Shown in pieces: positions 39,352 to 48,954 of a stretch of 64,000 nucleotides of DNA (within the stretch, counting starts at the first letter, position 1; each line of letters begins with the position of its first letter). The stretch is from an uncultured SAR86 cluster bacterium (GTDB lineage: Bacteria > Pseudomonadota > Gammaproteobacteria > Magnimaribacterales > D2472): the NCBI GenBank assembly GCA_902517505.1, contig CABYCL010000003.1, positions 1 through 64,000 of the forward strand, written 5' to 3'. The notes under the pieces were generated by a model. That model was given only the letters and a program-made list of their open reading frames with translations. It searched no databases and was not told the origin of the DNA. The translations under genes were made by a program, and so were the position numbers.

Positions 39352-41006
39352 TCTTTAAGCAATTTACTTAGACCAACGATTATTGCGTCGAAAGAAGCTC
39401 TTGTTGTATTAGGGTGGATTCCTACACCCCAAAAGGTTTCACCATTATTTTCAAGTTCTATATAAGCTGCTGCTTTTGCATCAGATCCTGATGATATTGC
39501 TGATTGATGATAATCTGCTACCTTAATATTCACTCCAACCTCATTTGATAAACCATTAATAAATGAATCAATAGGACCATTTCCAGAACCTTGTATTATT
39601 GTCTCTTTATCATTCATATTCATTGTCAGTTCTAGTGAATGCATTTCTTGTTTCGAAGAAGATGCATGCTTTACATAAGAAAAATTATTAATAGGTTGCA
39701 AATAGCTTCTTTCAAAAATATCCCATATTTCTGAACTGCTTATCTCTTTACCAGACTCATCAGCTAATTTTTGAATTTTTTGACTTAAGCTTATTTGAAG
39801 TCTTCTTGGAAGAGATACCCCGTGGTCTTTTTCTAAAAGAAACGCAACTCCACCTTTACCTGACTGAGAGTTAATACGAACAACTGCTTCATAATTTCTT
39901 CCCAAATCTGCTGGATCAATTGGAAGATATGGAACTTCCCATTTTGGATCATTAGATTTCTTGATAGCTTGAAAGCCTTTTTTAATTGCATCTTGGTGAG
40001 AACCAGAGAATGCTGTGAAAACTAAGTCTCCTGCATAAGGATGCCTTGGATGAACAGGAAGCTGATTGCAATATTCAACTTCTCTCATAACTGAGTTGAT
40101 ATTAGAAAAATCTAATTCTGGTTCAATTCCTTGAGTAAGCATGTTTAATGCTATTGTTACTATATCGACATTACCAGTTCTTTCACCATTTCCAAATAAT
40201 GTTCCTTCAACTCTATCTGCTCCAGCCATAAGTCCAAACTCTGATGCAGCAACAGCAGTACCTCTGTCATTATGAGGATGAAGACTTAAACATATATCTT
40301 TTCTATTCTTGAGATTGTTGTTCATCCATTCTATTTGATCACCATATATATTTGGTGTTGACATCTCTACAGTTGCAGGAAGATTAATAATTATTTTATT
40401 TTTAGATACAGGTTTTAGTATTTCAACAACTTCGTCACATACTTCTCTCGCATATTCTAGTTCTGTTCCTGTAAAGCTTTCAGGAGAGTATTCAAAAGTC
40501 CATTCCGTAGAGGTATTTTCTGTAGCTAATCTTTTAATTAATTCAGCGGCATCAGTAGCAATTTTTTTTATCCCATCTTTATCTTGATCAAAAACAACTT
40601 TTCTTTGTAATGTAGATGTTGAATTATAGAAATGTACTATTGCCTTGGAAACACCTTTAAGGGAGTCAAAAGTACTATTAATAAGTTCTTCTCTTGCTTG
40701 GGTTAAAACCTGTATATTGACATCAGATGGAATTTTTTTGTTTTCAATTAAATCTCTCACAAAGTCAAAATCAGTTTTTGATGCTGACGGAAATCCAACC
40801 TCTATTTCTTTAAATCCTAGCTTACATAGCAGATCAAACATTCGATTTTTTCTTTCTGCACCCATAGGCTCTATAAGAGCTTGATTCCCATCTCTAAGGT
40901 CAACAGAGCACCAAATTGGGGCTTTTTCAATAAGCTTATTGGGCCATTTACGATTTTTTAAATCTATTGGCTTAAAAGCTGAATATTTGTCCGTAGGGTT
41001 ATCCAT
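39348..41006 (-). CDS. leuA: 2-isopropylmalate synthase (long LeuA2-type)
   Basis: Condenses acetyl-CoA with 2-ketoisovalerate, the first committed leucine step. The TIM barrel (about 30-320) has APIWCSVDLRDGNQALIEPM and the metal site in SLHPHNDRGTAVAASE; a linker and a C-terminal regulatory domain follow (ending near residue 552). Length and opening match the longer LeuA class used by Pseudomonas and actinobacteria rather than the 523-residue E. coli class. Feedback inhibition by leucine through the C-terminal domain is expected from the family. Confidence 0.96.
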   Translation of the reverse strand: MDNPTDKYSAFKPIDLKNRKWPNKLIEKAPIWCSVDLRDGNQALIEPMGAERKNRMFDLLCKLGFKEIEVGFPSASKTDFDFVRDLIENKKIPSDVNIQVLTQAREELINSTFDSLKGVSKAIVHFYNSTSTLQRKVVFDQDKDGIKKIATDAAELIKRLATENTSTEWTFEYSPESFTGTELEYAREVCDEVVEILKPVSKNKIIINLPATVEMSTPNIYGDQIEWMNNNLKNRKDICLSLHPHNDRGTAVAASEFGLMAGADRVEGTLFGNGERTGNVDIVTIALNMLTQGIEPELDFSNINSVMREVEYCNQLPVHPRHPYAGDLVFTAFSGSHQDAIKKGFQAIKKSNDPKWEVPYLPIDPADLGRNYEAVVRINSQSGKGGVAFLLEKDHGVSLPRRLQISLSQKIQKLADESGKEISSSEIWDIFERSYLQPINNFSYVKHASSSKQEMHSLELTMNMNDKETIIQGSGNGPIDSFINGLSNEVGVNIKVADYHQSAISSGSDAKAAAYIELENNGETFWGVGIHPNTTRASFDAIIVGLSKLLKD

Positions 41007-41037
41007 TATCTATAAACTAAATGTTATTATATTAATT

Positions 41038-41478
41038 ATGCTCACTCCTGAAATAAAAACTAATCTTATATTAAAAGAGATCGGCATTAAAAGATATTCA
41101 TTAAGATCTAACATTGATCAATCTTCATTCAAGAATTTTAGTTTCTTTCAAAAGGGGCACATTCTAGCATTACTTGATAAACCTTATGAAGATTTAATTG
41201 ATGAATATAAAGATTTACTAAGAGCAATACTCAGTTCAACAAAACTCGATGAAGGAAAAGAAATTTTTAAAACAATTACATACTCTTCAAAAAGTGAATT
41301 AAACAATGAAATAATGAGTATTCCTAAGAATAAATTAGCAATTATGTTTGGAAAAATTTCAAATGATTATTTACCTGATTGTGAATATATAAAAGCTCCA
41401 TCTATAAATGAGCTCAGCAATATAAAAAATCTAAAAAAAGATCTTTGGATAAATATAAAACAGAAATTAGATTTATAG
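41038..41478 (+). CDS. holD: Divergent DNA polymerase III psi subunit (HolD-like)
   Basis: A 146-residue protein lying six bases upstream of rimI, the same place as E. coli holD. The N-terminus LILKEIGIKRYSLRSN aligns by eye with E. coli HolD LQQLGITQWSLRRP, the segment of psi that contacts the clamp loader. The C-terminal pattern NELSNIKNLKKDLWINI resembles TDLRANPTARAALWQQI. Psi bridges the clamp loader to chi/SSB. ATG at 41038 is chosen because an upstream in-frame extension would run antisense into leuA. Identification rests on short motifs plus synteny. Confidence 0.72.
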   Translation: MLTPEIKTNLILKEIGIKRYSLRSNIDQSSFKNFSFFQKGHILALLDKPYEDLIDEYKDLLRAILSSTKLDEGKEIFKTITYSSKSELNNEIMSIPKNKLAIMFGKISNDYLPDCEYIKAPSINELSNIKNLKKDLWINIKQKLDL

Positions 41479-41484
41479 AAAGAT

Positions 41485-41922
41485 ATGTTTAAAATTGCGC
41501 TGATGGATCAATCTGATTTAGAAAATGCATATAAGATTGAGCAAGAATCAAACCCAACCCCATGGTCAAGAAATAATTTTTTTTCATCTTTTGATGTTGG
41601 ACATCATTCTCTCATCTGCAAAGCTAACAAAGAGTTAATAGGGTTTATAGTATTTTCAGTAATTAAAAATGAAAGCCATCTTTTAAATGTTGCTGTTATA
41701 GAAAAATGGCGAAAAAAGGGTGCTGGGAGCTTATTGATAGAATCACTTATAAAACAATCAAAAGTATTAGGGGCAAAGAAGGTCTTTTTAGAAGTTAGAT
41801 CAAAGAATCTAAATGCAATTAAATTTTATGAAAAATATAATTTTGTTAAGGATGCAATAAGAGCTAATTATTATCCAGGAGAATATCCTGATGATGCTGT
41901 CTTAATGAGTCTAGATATATAG
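41485..41922 (+). CDS. rimI: Ribosomal protein S18 alanine N-acetyltransferase
   Basis: GNAT acetyltransferase that modifies the S18 N-terminus. The acetyl-CoA loop reads EKWRKKGAGSLLIESLI (residues 73-89), followed by VFLEVRSKNLNAIKFYEKYNF, and ends with RANYYPGEYPDDAVLMS, the RimI signature. Length is 145. It is the partner gene of holD in gammaproteobacteria. It ends one base from the convergent glutathione peroxidase. Confidence 0.94.
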   Translation: MFKIALMDQSDLENAYKIEQESNPTPWSRNNFFSSFDVGHHSLICKANKELIGFIVFSVIKNESHLLNVAVIEKWRKKGAGSLLIESLIKQSKVLGAKKVFLEVRSKNLNAIKFYEKYNFVKDAIRANYYPGEYPDDAVLMSLDI

Positions 41923-41923
41923 G

Positions 41924-42403
41924 TTATAAAATTTTTTGAATAGCTGACTCTATATCTTTTGCTTCAATTTTTGGACCAAATCGTTTGATGACTTCACCAT
42001 CTCTATTAATTAAGAATTTTGTAAAATTCCATTTTATTTGAGGAGTTCCGGCGATTCCGGACTTTTGTTTTTTTAGAAACTTGAATAAAGGATCAGCCTT
42101 AGCCCCATTAACCTTTATCTTATTCATGATTTCAAAAGTTACACCATAGTTTGTATCACAGAATTCTTTAATTTCTTGGTTACTTCCAGGTTCTTGAAAA
42201 GCGAACTGATTGCAAGGGAAACCTATAATTTCAAATCCTTTATCTTTGTATTTTTTATAAATATTTTCTAGGCCCTTATATTGATAAGTTAGTCCACAAA
42301 AACTTGCAACATTTACTATTAAAATAATTTTATTCTCATACTTTTTCAAAGAAATATCTGTTAAGTCTGCATCCTTAACTGAAAAATTATAAATAGTTTC
42401 CAT
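41924..42403 (-). CDS. Glutathione peroxidase family (thiol peroxidase)
   Basis: Cytosolic peroxidase of 159 residues. The active-site Cys36 is in NVASFCGLTYQY; the Gln (FPCNQFAFQEPG, near 71) and Trp/Asn (IKWNFTKFLI, near 125) complete the catalytic tetrad. The bacterial Cys-type enzymes generally use thioredoxin or glutathione; which applies here is not visible. No signal peptide is seen. It is monocistronic on the minus strand between rimI and elaA. Confidence 0.93.
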   Translation of the reverse strand: METIYNFSVKDADLTDISLKKYENKIILIVNVASFCGLTYQYKGLENIYKKYKDKGFEIIGFPCNQFAFQEPGSNQEIKEFCDTNYGVTFEIMNKIKVNGAKADPLFKFLKKQKSGIAGTPQIKWNFTKFLINRDGEVIKRFGPKIEAKDIESAIQKIL

Positions 42404-42473
42404 AAATTTTTAATATGTGTGCGAAAATATTTGGATATTATATATGTAATACAAAAATAAACTAAATAGGCTT

Positions 42474-42935
42474 GTGAATCAAAATATTAAATTTGTTTGG
42501 AAAAAATTTGAAGAACTATCTTTAGATGATTTATATGCTATTTTAAATTTAAGACAAAAAGTCTTCGTTCTGGAACAAGATTGCCCATATATCGATGCTG
42601 ATTATTCAGATCAGAATGCATTTCATTTATTGGGGTATGAAGGAGAAAAGCTTGTAGCGTATTTAAGAGCTTTCGCACCTGATATTAAGTATCAAGGATC
42701 CTCAATGGGAAGGATTGTTGTTGAAGAAACTATGAGAAATCAGTCTCTTGGTATAGAAATAACAAACATTGGAAAAAGTTTTTTAAAAGAAAAATATCCT
42801 AATCATGAAATTGTAATTTCAGCTCAACATAGACTTGAAGAATTTTATAAAGACCTTGGATTCATATCGAGAGGCGGGGTCTATTTAGAAGATGATATAG
42901 ACCATATTCAAATGTATATTCCGCCTAATCAATGA
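42474..42935 (+). CDS. elaA: ElaA-family GNAT acetyltransferase
   Basis: GNAT-fold protein, 153 residues. The pattern LYAILNLRQKVFVLEQDCPYIDADYSD at the start and YLRAFAPD...SSMGRIVVEE are characteristic of ElaA; the C-terminal YKDLGFISRGGVYLEDDIDHI matches as well. The in vivo substrate of ElaA is unknown. GTG at 42474 is the start; no ATG lies nearby. Its last 11 bases overlap the 3' end of convergent valS. Confidence 0.88.
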   Translation: MNQNIKFVWKKFEELSLDDLYAILNLRQKVFVLEQDCPYIDADYSDQNAFHLLGYEGEKLVAYLRAFAPDIKYQGSSMGRIVVEETMRNQSLGIEITNIGKSFLKEKYPNHEIVISAQHRLEEFYKDLGFISRGGVYLEDDIDHIQMYIPPNQ

Positions 42936-45144
42936 TTCTTTCTTGAAATAAAATACTATTAATTTCTTCAGTGATAAATGGAGCAAATGGATGTATTACA
43001 TACAAGATTTCTTTTAATAAAGGTCTTAAGTTCGCTGTATTTCCAGATTTCTTGCAATCTTCAATATAAATATCACAGAACTTATTCCAGAAAAATTCAT
43101 AAATTTCATTAATTGCAAAATCTAATCTGTAATCTTGAATATTTTTGTTAATTTGATTTTTTAATTTAAGAAATTCTTCATATATCCATTTATCATTATC
43201 ATTCTCTTCGACAAAAGAGTCTCTTTCTTTTGGATATCCATCAATAAACCTCGCTGCATTCCAAATTTTTGTACAAAAATTCCTAAAGCCTTTAAGTCGA
43301 CCAAATTCAAAGCTGATGTCTTTGGTATGCGTTGCTAATGAAAAGAATGTCATTCTCAAAGCATCTGTTCCATAAGAATCTATTCCATTAGGAAATTGTT
43401 TTCTTGTTTTCTTTTCAATTTTTTCAGATATTCCTTCTTGCATGAGATTGGTTGTTCTTTTTTTAACAAGATCTTCAAGAGAAATGCCATAAATTAAATC
43501 AATTGGATCAATAATGTTTCCTTTAGATTTTGACATTTTTTGACCATTTTCATCTCTTATTAAGCCTGTGACATAAACATCTCTAAAAGGTATTTTTCCT
43601 GTGAACTCAAGACTCATCATCATCATTCTTGCAACCCAGAAGAAAATTATGTCAAAACCTGTAACTAGAAGTGATGTAGGAAAAAAACTATCAAAATCTT
43701 CAGTATTTTCAGGCCACCCTAATGAACCAAATGGCCATAAGCTTGATGAAAACCAGGTATCCAGAACGTCTTCATCTTGATGCAGTTTCACATCGTTTAA
43801 TTTGTAGTACTCCTTAATATCTTTTTCATTTTCACCAACATAAATATTTCCCTCTTGGTCATACCATGCAGGAATTCTATGACCCCACCAAATTTGTCGA
43901 CTTATGCACCAGTCCTCAATATTGTCCATCCAATTAAAATACGTTTTAACCCAGTTTTCTGGATGAAATTTGATATTTCCATTTTCAACCTCCTTGTTGG
44001 CTTTTTTAGCCATATCAGAAGTTTTTACATACCATTGATTGATTAATCTTGGTTCAATTACTATATTTGATCTTTCTCCTCTTGGAACACTTACATCATA
44101 TTCTTCTTCTTTTACAAGAAGTTCTAATTTTGCCAATTCACTTAGTACTAATTTTCGTACTTTAAATCTATCTAGATTTCTAAATAATTCTGGAACATTT
44201 TCATTAGTCCATGCCTCATCATTAAATATATTAATTGGCTTGAAATCATCAATATTTTTTGAGGTAAGCACAATGTTATCCTCTTCATATAAAGAGTATT
44301 TTTTTCCTATTTCATAATCATTAAAATCATGTCCTGGAGTTATCTTTAGGCACCCAGTACCAAATTCCATATCGACATACTCATCACCAATAATCGGCAA
44401 TTTTCTATCCACAAACGGTAGAAGAGCATGTTTACCAATCAGAGATTTATACCGAGTATCTTTTGGATTAACAGCAATTGCCATATCACCAAACATAGTT
44501 TCAGGTCTTGTTGTTGCTACTGTAATAAATTCATCTGAATCATCTATATGATATTTAATATGCCAAATAAGGCCCTTTTTTTCTTGCCTTACAACCTCAA
44601 GATCTGAAACAGCAGTTTTCAATGAAGGATCCCAATTAACCAGCCTATAACCTCTATAAATTTTATCTTTACGATATAACTCAACAAAAGCCTTGTTTAC
44701 AGCTTTTGTAAATCCATCGTCTAGAGTGAATCTATATTTATTCCAATCTACAGAAGACCCCAATCTTTTTATTTGTGATTGTATTCTTTCTTCCGAAAAA
44801 TCCTTCCATTTCCATACTTCACTTAGAAATTTATCCCTACCCATTTCTTTTCTATCAAGATTTTCTTTTTCGAGATTATTTTCTACAACAAGCTGAGTAG
44901 CTATTCCTGCATGATCCGCTCCAACTTGCCAGTGAGATTTTTTACCACTCATGTGATGATATCTAGTATAAAAATCCATAATTGCATATTGAAAACTGTG
45001 TCCCATATGCAAAGTTCCTGTAACATTTGGTGGAGGTATTACCTGTGAAAAAGATTCCTCACTATCTTCATTGAAGAAAACTTTCTTTGACCAAATTTCA
45101 ACCCATTTCTCCTCAACTTCGGTTGGGTTATACCTTTTATCCAT
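42925..45144 (-). CDS. valS: Valyl-tRNA synthetase lacking the C-terminal coiled-coil arm
   Basis: Charges tRNA-Val. The catalytic Rossmann fold has HMGH at 46-49 and KMSKS at 536-540; the editing domain shows TTRPETMFGD (211-220) and the GHDFNDYE site near 271. The gammaproteobacterial insertion (LVKKRTTNLMQ...RTRKQFPNGI-like KKTRKQFPNGIDSYGTDALR) is present. The protein stops at 739 residues, 22 residues from the start of HPFAPFITEE, where the E. coli enzyme continues for about 200 more residues including the rest of the anticodon region and the coiled-coil arm. The stop abuts elaA. pepA is 6 bases upstream, without holC between. Confidence 0.95.
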   Translation of the reverse strand: MDKRYNPTEVEEKWVEIWSKKVFFNEDSEESFSQVIPPPNVTGTLHMGHSFQYAIMDFYTRYHHMSGKKSHWQVGADHAGIATQLVVENNLEKENLDRKEMGRDKFLSEVWKWKDFSEERIQSQIKRLGSSVDWNKYRFTLDDGFTKAVNKAFVELYRKDKIYRGYRLVNWDPSLKTAVSDLEVVRQEKKGLIWHIKYHIDDSDEFITVATTRPETMFGDMAIAVNPKDTRYKSLIGKHALLPFVDRKLPIIGDEYVDMEFGTGCLKITPGHDFNDYEIGKKYSLYEEDNIVLTSKNIDDFKPINIFNDEAWTNENVPELFRNLDRFKVRKLVLSELAKLELLVKEEEYDVSVPRGERSNIVIEPRLINQWYVKTSDMAKKANKEVENGNIKFHPENWVKTYFNWMDNIEDWCISRQIWWGHRIPAWYDQEGNIYVGENEKDIKEYYKLNDVKLHQDEDVLDTWFSSSLWPFGSLGWPENTEDFDSFFPTSLLVTGFDIIFFWVARMMMMSLEFTGKIPFRDVYVTGLIRDENGQKMSKSKGNIIDPIDLIYGISLEDLVKKRTTNLMQEGISEKIEKKTRKQFPNGIDSYGTDALRMTFFSLATHTKDISFEFGRLKGFRNFCTKIWNAARFIDGYPKERDSFVEENDNDKWIYEEFLKLKNQINKNIQDYRLDFAINEIYEFFWNKFCDIYIEDCKKSGNTANLRPLLKEILYVIHPFAPFITEEINSILFQERIID

Positions 45145-45150
45145 TACTTA

Positions 45151-46698
45151 TTATTTAAGTTTTTTATTTAAGATTAAATCACAGATTAGAGGAACCGGTC
45201 TTCCAGTGCCGCCCTTTGGTGAGCTAGACCAGGCTGATGCAGCTATATCCATATGTGCCCATTTGTAATCTTCAGCAAATTTAGATAAAAATGCTGCTGC
45301 ATGAATTGTTCCAGCTTCTCTTCCACCGCCTATATTTGCCAAATCAGCAAAATTAGTTCTAGTACAAGATTTATATTCATTCCAAAGAGGTAATTGCCAA
45401 GCTCTATCTCCGGTTTCTTCACCAGATTCGATAATTTTGTCAGCTAGAAATTGATTATTTGCCATTACTCCACTTGCATGACTCCCAAGAGCTATAACAA
45501 CTGCTCCTGTCAAAGTTGCCATATCTATAACATATGAGGGTTCATATCTTCCTACATAAGTCAGAGCATCTGCTAAGACCAATCTTCCTTCAGCATCAGT
45601 ATTTAATACTTCTATTGTTTGACCTGACATTGAGGTAACAACATCACCAGGCTTTGTTGCTCTTGCTGAAGGCATATTCTCTGCACATGCCATAATTCCA
45701 ACAACATTAACATCTGCTTTAGCTCTTGCAAGAGAGCACATTACTCCAAAAACAGTTCCAGCCCCACACATATCCCATTTCATTTCGTCCATACCCGAAC
45801 TAGGCTTAATTGAAATACCTCCAGTATCAAAAGTAATTCCTTTTCCAACTAGCGCAACAGGTTTTTCAGCTTTTTTACCACCGTTATATTCGATGATTAT
45901 CATTCTAGGAGGTTCATCACTTCCCTTAGATACACTTAAGTAGGAACCCATTTTTAATCTTGCTAAATCTTTTTCATTTAATGTTTTAACCTTTAATCCT
46001 GAAAACTGTTTAAGAGTATTTTTTACAATTTTTTCAATCAATTTTGGTGTCGCATGATTTGCAGGCAAGTCCCCAAGATGTTTTGCAGTATTCACACCTT
46101 CTCCAACAGAAAAACCTCTTGATATTGATGCTTTAGCTTTTTTTATACCATTTGCTGAAAGCTTTGAAGTTATTATAGAGACATTTTTTAAGGAAGCCTG
46201 ACTAGAAACTACATTACTACCAACTTTTTCAGCTTTAGCTGTTTTATTTTTAGTTGTTGAGAAAATATAAGCTCCTGATTCAATAGATCTAGCAATCATT
46301 TCTAAAAACCATGATTGGTCTTTACCAGTAGGATAAGATTGACCATCCAAAATTGATAAACTTTTACAGTTCAGTGAATTAGCAAGTTTTGCAATTGATT
46401 TATATTTGTTTAACCATAAATAAATATCATTTTTTTGGTTAACATCTTTTATAAGAAGAATTTTCTTTGCGCTGATAGAATCAAGAGAGGTAATAACATG
46501 ACTTTGATGGGAGGGACTTAAAGAATCTTTAGCAGATTTAGAGAGATATCCTTTTGACTTTTTATCAAGTTCTTTAAATTCAGCAGATGCAGTTACTTTT
46601 TTATTTACAGGTATTACAAGTAAGTCAGTAGCTATGTTTGATATAACTCCATTGTTAACGTTCTTTAGAGTTATATTATTAAGTACTTTATATGTCAT
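45151..46698 (-). CDS. pepA: Leucyl aminopeptidase PepA (M17)
   Basis: Dinuclear-metal cytosolic aminopeptidase. The C-terminal catalytic domain shows LVGKGITFDTGGISIKPS, the MKWDMCGAG segment and the hallmark NTDAEGRLVLADAL. The N-terminal domain is about 170 residues. Length 515 is close to E. coli. In E. coli PepA also acts as a DNA-binding protein (including at carAB); whether that applies here is unknown. GGAG (46707-46710 on this strand) is the ribosome-binding site. It is divergent from lptF as in other gammaproteobacteria. Confidence 0.97.
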   Translation of the reverse strand: MTYKVLNNITLKNVNNGVISNIATDLLVIPVNKKVTASAEFKELDKKSKGYLSKSAKDSLSPSHQSHVITSLDSISAKKILLIKDVNQKNDIYLWLNKYKSIAKLANSLNCKSLSILDGQSYPTGKDQSWFLEMIARSIESGAYIFSTTKNKTAKAEKVGSNVVSSQASLKNVSIITSKLSANGIKKAKASISRGFSVGEGVNTAKHLGDLPANHATPKLIEKIVKNTLKQFSGLKVKTLNEKDLARLKMGSYLSVSKGSDEPPRMIIIEYNGGKKAEKPVALVGKGITFDTGGISIKPSSGMDEMKWDMCGAGTVFGVMCSLARAKADVNVVGIMACAENMPSARATKPGDVVTSMSGQTIEVLNTDAEGRLVLADALTYVGRYEPSYVIDMATLTGAVVIALGSHASGVMANNQFLADKIIESGEETGDRAWQLPLWNEYKSCTRTNFADLANIGGGREAGTIHAAAFLSKFAEDYKWAHMDIAASAWSSSPKGGTGRPVPLICDLILNKKLK

Positions 46699-46744
46699 TT
46701 TCTTATCTCCTTTTTAATTCAATACTGGTAAGATATTTATTGTA

Positions 46745-47905
46745 ATGCATCATAGTTCACAAGGCATATATAAAAGAAATATTCTTTCAAAAAGCTTGAA
46801 TGTTGAAGTTTTTAAATCGACAGTAGGGATTCTTTTAATTTTTTTCTTTTTGGTTGTTAGTTCTAGATTTGTAGGATATTTTGAACAAGCCTCTGAGGGA
46901 TTAATTGAACCAAATTTAATATTTAAAGTTGTTTTCTTAAGATTTCCAGATTTCATAACATTATTGCTACCGTTATCTTTCTTTCTTGGAATTGTTATTA
47001 CTATTAGCAGACTATACGCTGATAGAGAAATATATGGTTACTTTTCGGGAGGCTTATCTGAAAAAGATCTTATAAAATTTCTATTCCCACAGTCGTTAGT
47101 CTTTTTCTTTATTACTTTATTATTAAGTATATATATTGCTCCATATACAAAAGAACTTTCAAAAGAAATAGTAACCTTAGACACTCTAAAGGAACAACTT
47201 GAATCTATAAAACCAAAAGAAATATTTTCTTTAAAAGATGAGGATGGCTTTATTTATGCAGATGATAAGGAAAATGAATCTTTTGAAAATGTAACTATTT
47301 ACTTATCAAATGAAGATTATTCTTCCATCATAATTGCAGATAAACTTGATTATGATGATTTAGATTCTGAAATGAACCTAAATTTTAAAAATGGCGTTTT
47401 ATATCAAGACATATTTAATAGTGAATCTTCTGTAGTATCTTATTTTGGACAATTAAAGATACCTGTTAAAAATGATAAAGATTCTGTCTCGGGATTGTCT
47501 TTTACAAAATTATTTGATTTTTCAACTAAATCTTCAAAATCAGAAACACAATGGAATATTTCAATTCCAATAACAATTTTTATTCTATTAATTTTGGGAA
47601 TTACCTTATCTAAAGTTGGTCCAAGACAGGGCAGGCTATCAGTATTACTGCCAGCAATCTTTGTTTACATTCTTTACCTAAGCTTGCTGATTTTAGCTAG
47701 AGAATCTTTTAGTGAAAATTCATATAATGCCCAAAATTACATCTGGTATGTCCACATAATATTTTTAAGCTTCTCTCTTTTGACTTTATTTAAAACTCAT
47801 TTGAGTCAAACCTTAAGGCCAAACATAATTTTATTGAATAATAATTTTATGAGATTGCTATTATTTGGATTAATTTTTCTAATTTTCTACTGGGTTCTTG
47901 GATGA
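46745..47905 (+). CDS. lptF: LPS export permease LptF
   Basis: Inner-membrane component of the LptB2FG transporter that extracts LPS. Three N-terminal membrane segments (about 20-40, 60-85, 105-130) are followed by a periplasmic beta-jellyroll domain (about 140-270) and three C-terminal membrane segments (from 275). The region KVGPRQGRLSVLLPAI is typical. Length 386. It overlaps lptG by four bases and is divergent from pepA, a conserved arrangement. Confidence 0.95.
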   Translation: MHHSSQGIYKRNILSKSLNVEVFKSTVGILLIFFFLVVSSRFVGYFEQASEGLIEPNLIFKVVFLRFPDFITLLLPLSFFLGIVITISRLYADREIYGYFSGGLSEKDLIKFLFPQSLVFFFITLLLSIYIAPYTKELSKEIVTLDTLKEQLESIKPKEIFSLKDEDGFIYADDKENESFENVTIYLSNEDYSSIIIADKLDYDDLDSEMNLNFKNGVLYQDIFNSESSVVSYFGQLKIPVKNDKDSVSGLSFTKLFDFSTKSSKSETQWNISIPITIFILLILGITLSKVGPRQGRLSVLLPAIFVYILYLSLLILARESFSENSYNAQNYIWYVHIIFLSFSLLTLFKTHLSQTLRPNIILLNNNFMRLLLFGLIFLIFYWVLG

Positions 47906-48954
47906 TTAAGATATTTAACAAATATTTAATTAAACGATCATTTTATTTTTCATTTTTTATTTTGATGGTTTTCGGAGTATTAGATTCTATATTTATCTTT
48001 ATATCAGAATTAGAAAATGCATCACCTCAATATGACATTTTTAGTATATTGAGATATGTCATTTATTCATTGCCACATAATCTAATCGATTTTATTGAAG
48101 GTGCTTGTTTGTTGGGAGTTATGCTTTCGCTTGGGTTATCTCATCAAGAAGGAAATCTAAATGTCTTAAGATCTGCAGGAGAACCACCGCTCAGAATAAT
48201 TTTAATGAGCTCAATTGGAGCTTTAATCCTAACAATGTCTTTACTTGTTCTAGATGAAATAAGTTTTAGAAATCTTTATTTAAATGCAGAGGTAAATAAA
48301 AATATTTTGTCAAAAAAAGATAATTCAAATAATAATGACATTAAATGGATTAAATCTGGTAATTCATATTTAAGTTTTGAAAATATAATTTCTGATGACA
48401 TATATCAAGCGAAACTAATCAAAATTGAAAAAAAGGAGATCGCTTATTCAATTAAATCAGATGTAGCATTTATTGATAATAAAGAGATTGTTTTTAATGA
48501 GAATTCAAATTATAAGAACTTCAAAGATAAGGAAAACAAGAATTACAAAGAACTCTTTGAAATTCCTATTCAGTCGAGAGTAACTTTCAATAATATTAGT
48601 AATTTGGGGTTATATGAGATTAGTGTTTATAGAAATTTATTCAAAGAAAGCAATATAGATAGCGATGCTTTATTTAAATTACATTTAGATAAAGCATTTT
48701 ATAAACTAATTTTTTTACCCACCTCTATATTGATATTAATAATATACTTTGGCTCATTAATTTTTACATCACTGCGAGAATCTACTGTTGGGGGCAGGAT
48801 TATTGTGGCTGTTTTGGGAGCTTTTCTTTTTAAATTATTTCAAGATCTTTCTATTGGCGTGTTTATATCTTATAGCATGCCAGTATTTATTGGAGTGATT
48901 CTACCTTCAGTAATTCTTTTATTGATGTCCATATCATCATACAAAAAAATTTAA
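47902..48954 (+). CDS. lptG: LPS export permease LptG
   Basis: Partner of LptF with the same topology: membrane segments near 15-40, 55-80 and 95-120, a periplasmic domain (about 125-260) and three terminal segments (LPTSILILIIYFGSL and following). FIEGACLLGVMLSLG and the SAGEPPLRI coupling-helix-like loop are conserved. Length 350. It is translationally coupled to lptF. Its TAA interlocks with the convergent RDD gene as TTAA. Confidence 0.95.
   Translation: MIKIFNKYLIKRSFYFSFFILMVFGVLDSIFIFISELENASPQYDIFSILRYVIYSLPHNLIDFIEGACLLGVMLSLGLSHQEGNLNVLRSAGEPPLRIILMSSIGALILTMSLLVLDEISFRNLYLNAEVNKNILSKKDNSNNNDIKWIKSGNSYLSFENIISDDIYQAKLIKIEKKEIAYSIKSDVAFIDNKEIVFNENSNYKNFKDKENKNYKELFEIPIQSRVTFNNISNLGLYEISVYRNLFKESNIDSDALFKLHLDKAFYKLIFLPTSILILIIYFGSLIFTSLRESTVGGRIIVAVLGAFLFKLFQDLSIGVFISYSMPVFIGVILPSVILLLMSISSYKKI

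Noticed and set aside
40939..41037. N-terminal extension of the HolD-like protein
   Set aside because: It would run antisense through the leuA start; the ATG at 41038 gives the N-terminus that aligns with E. coli HolD.
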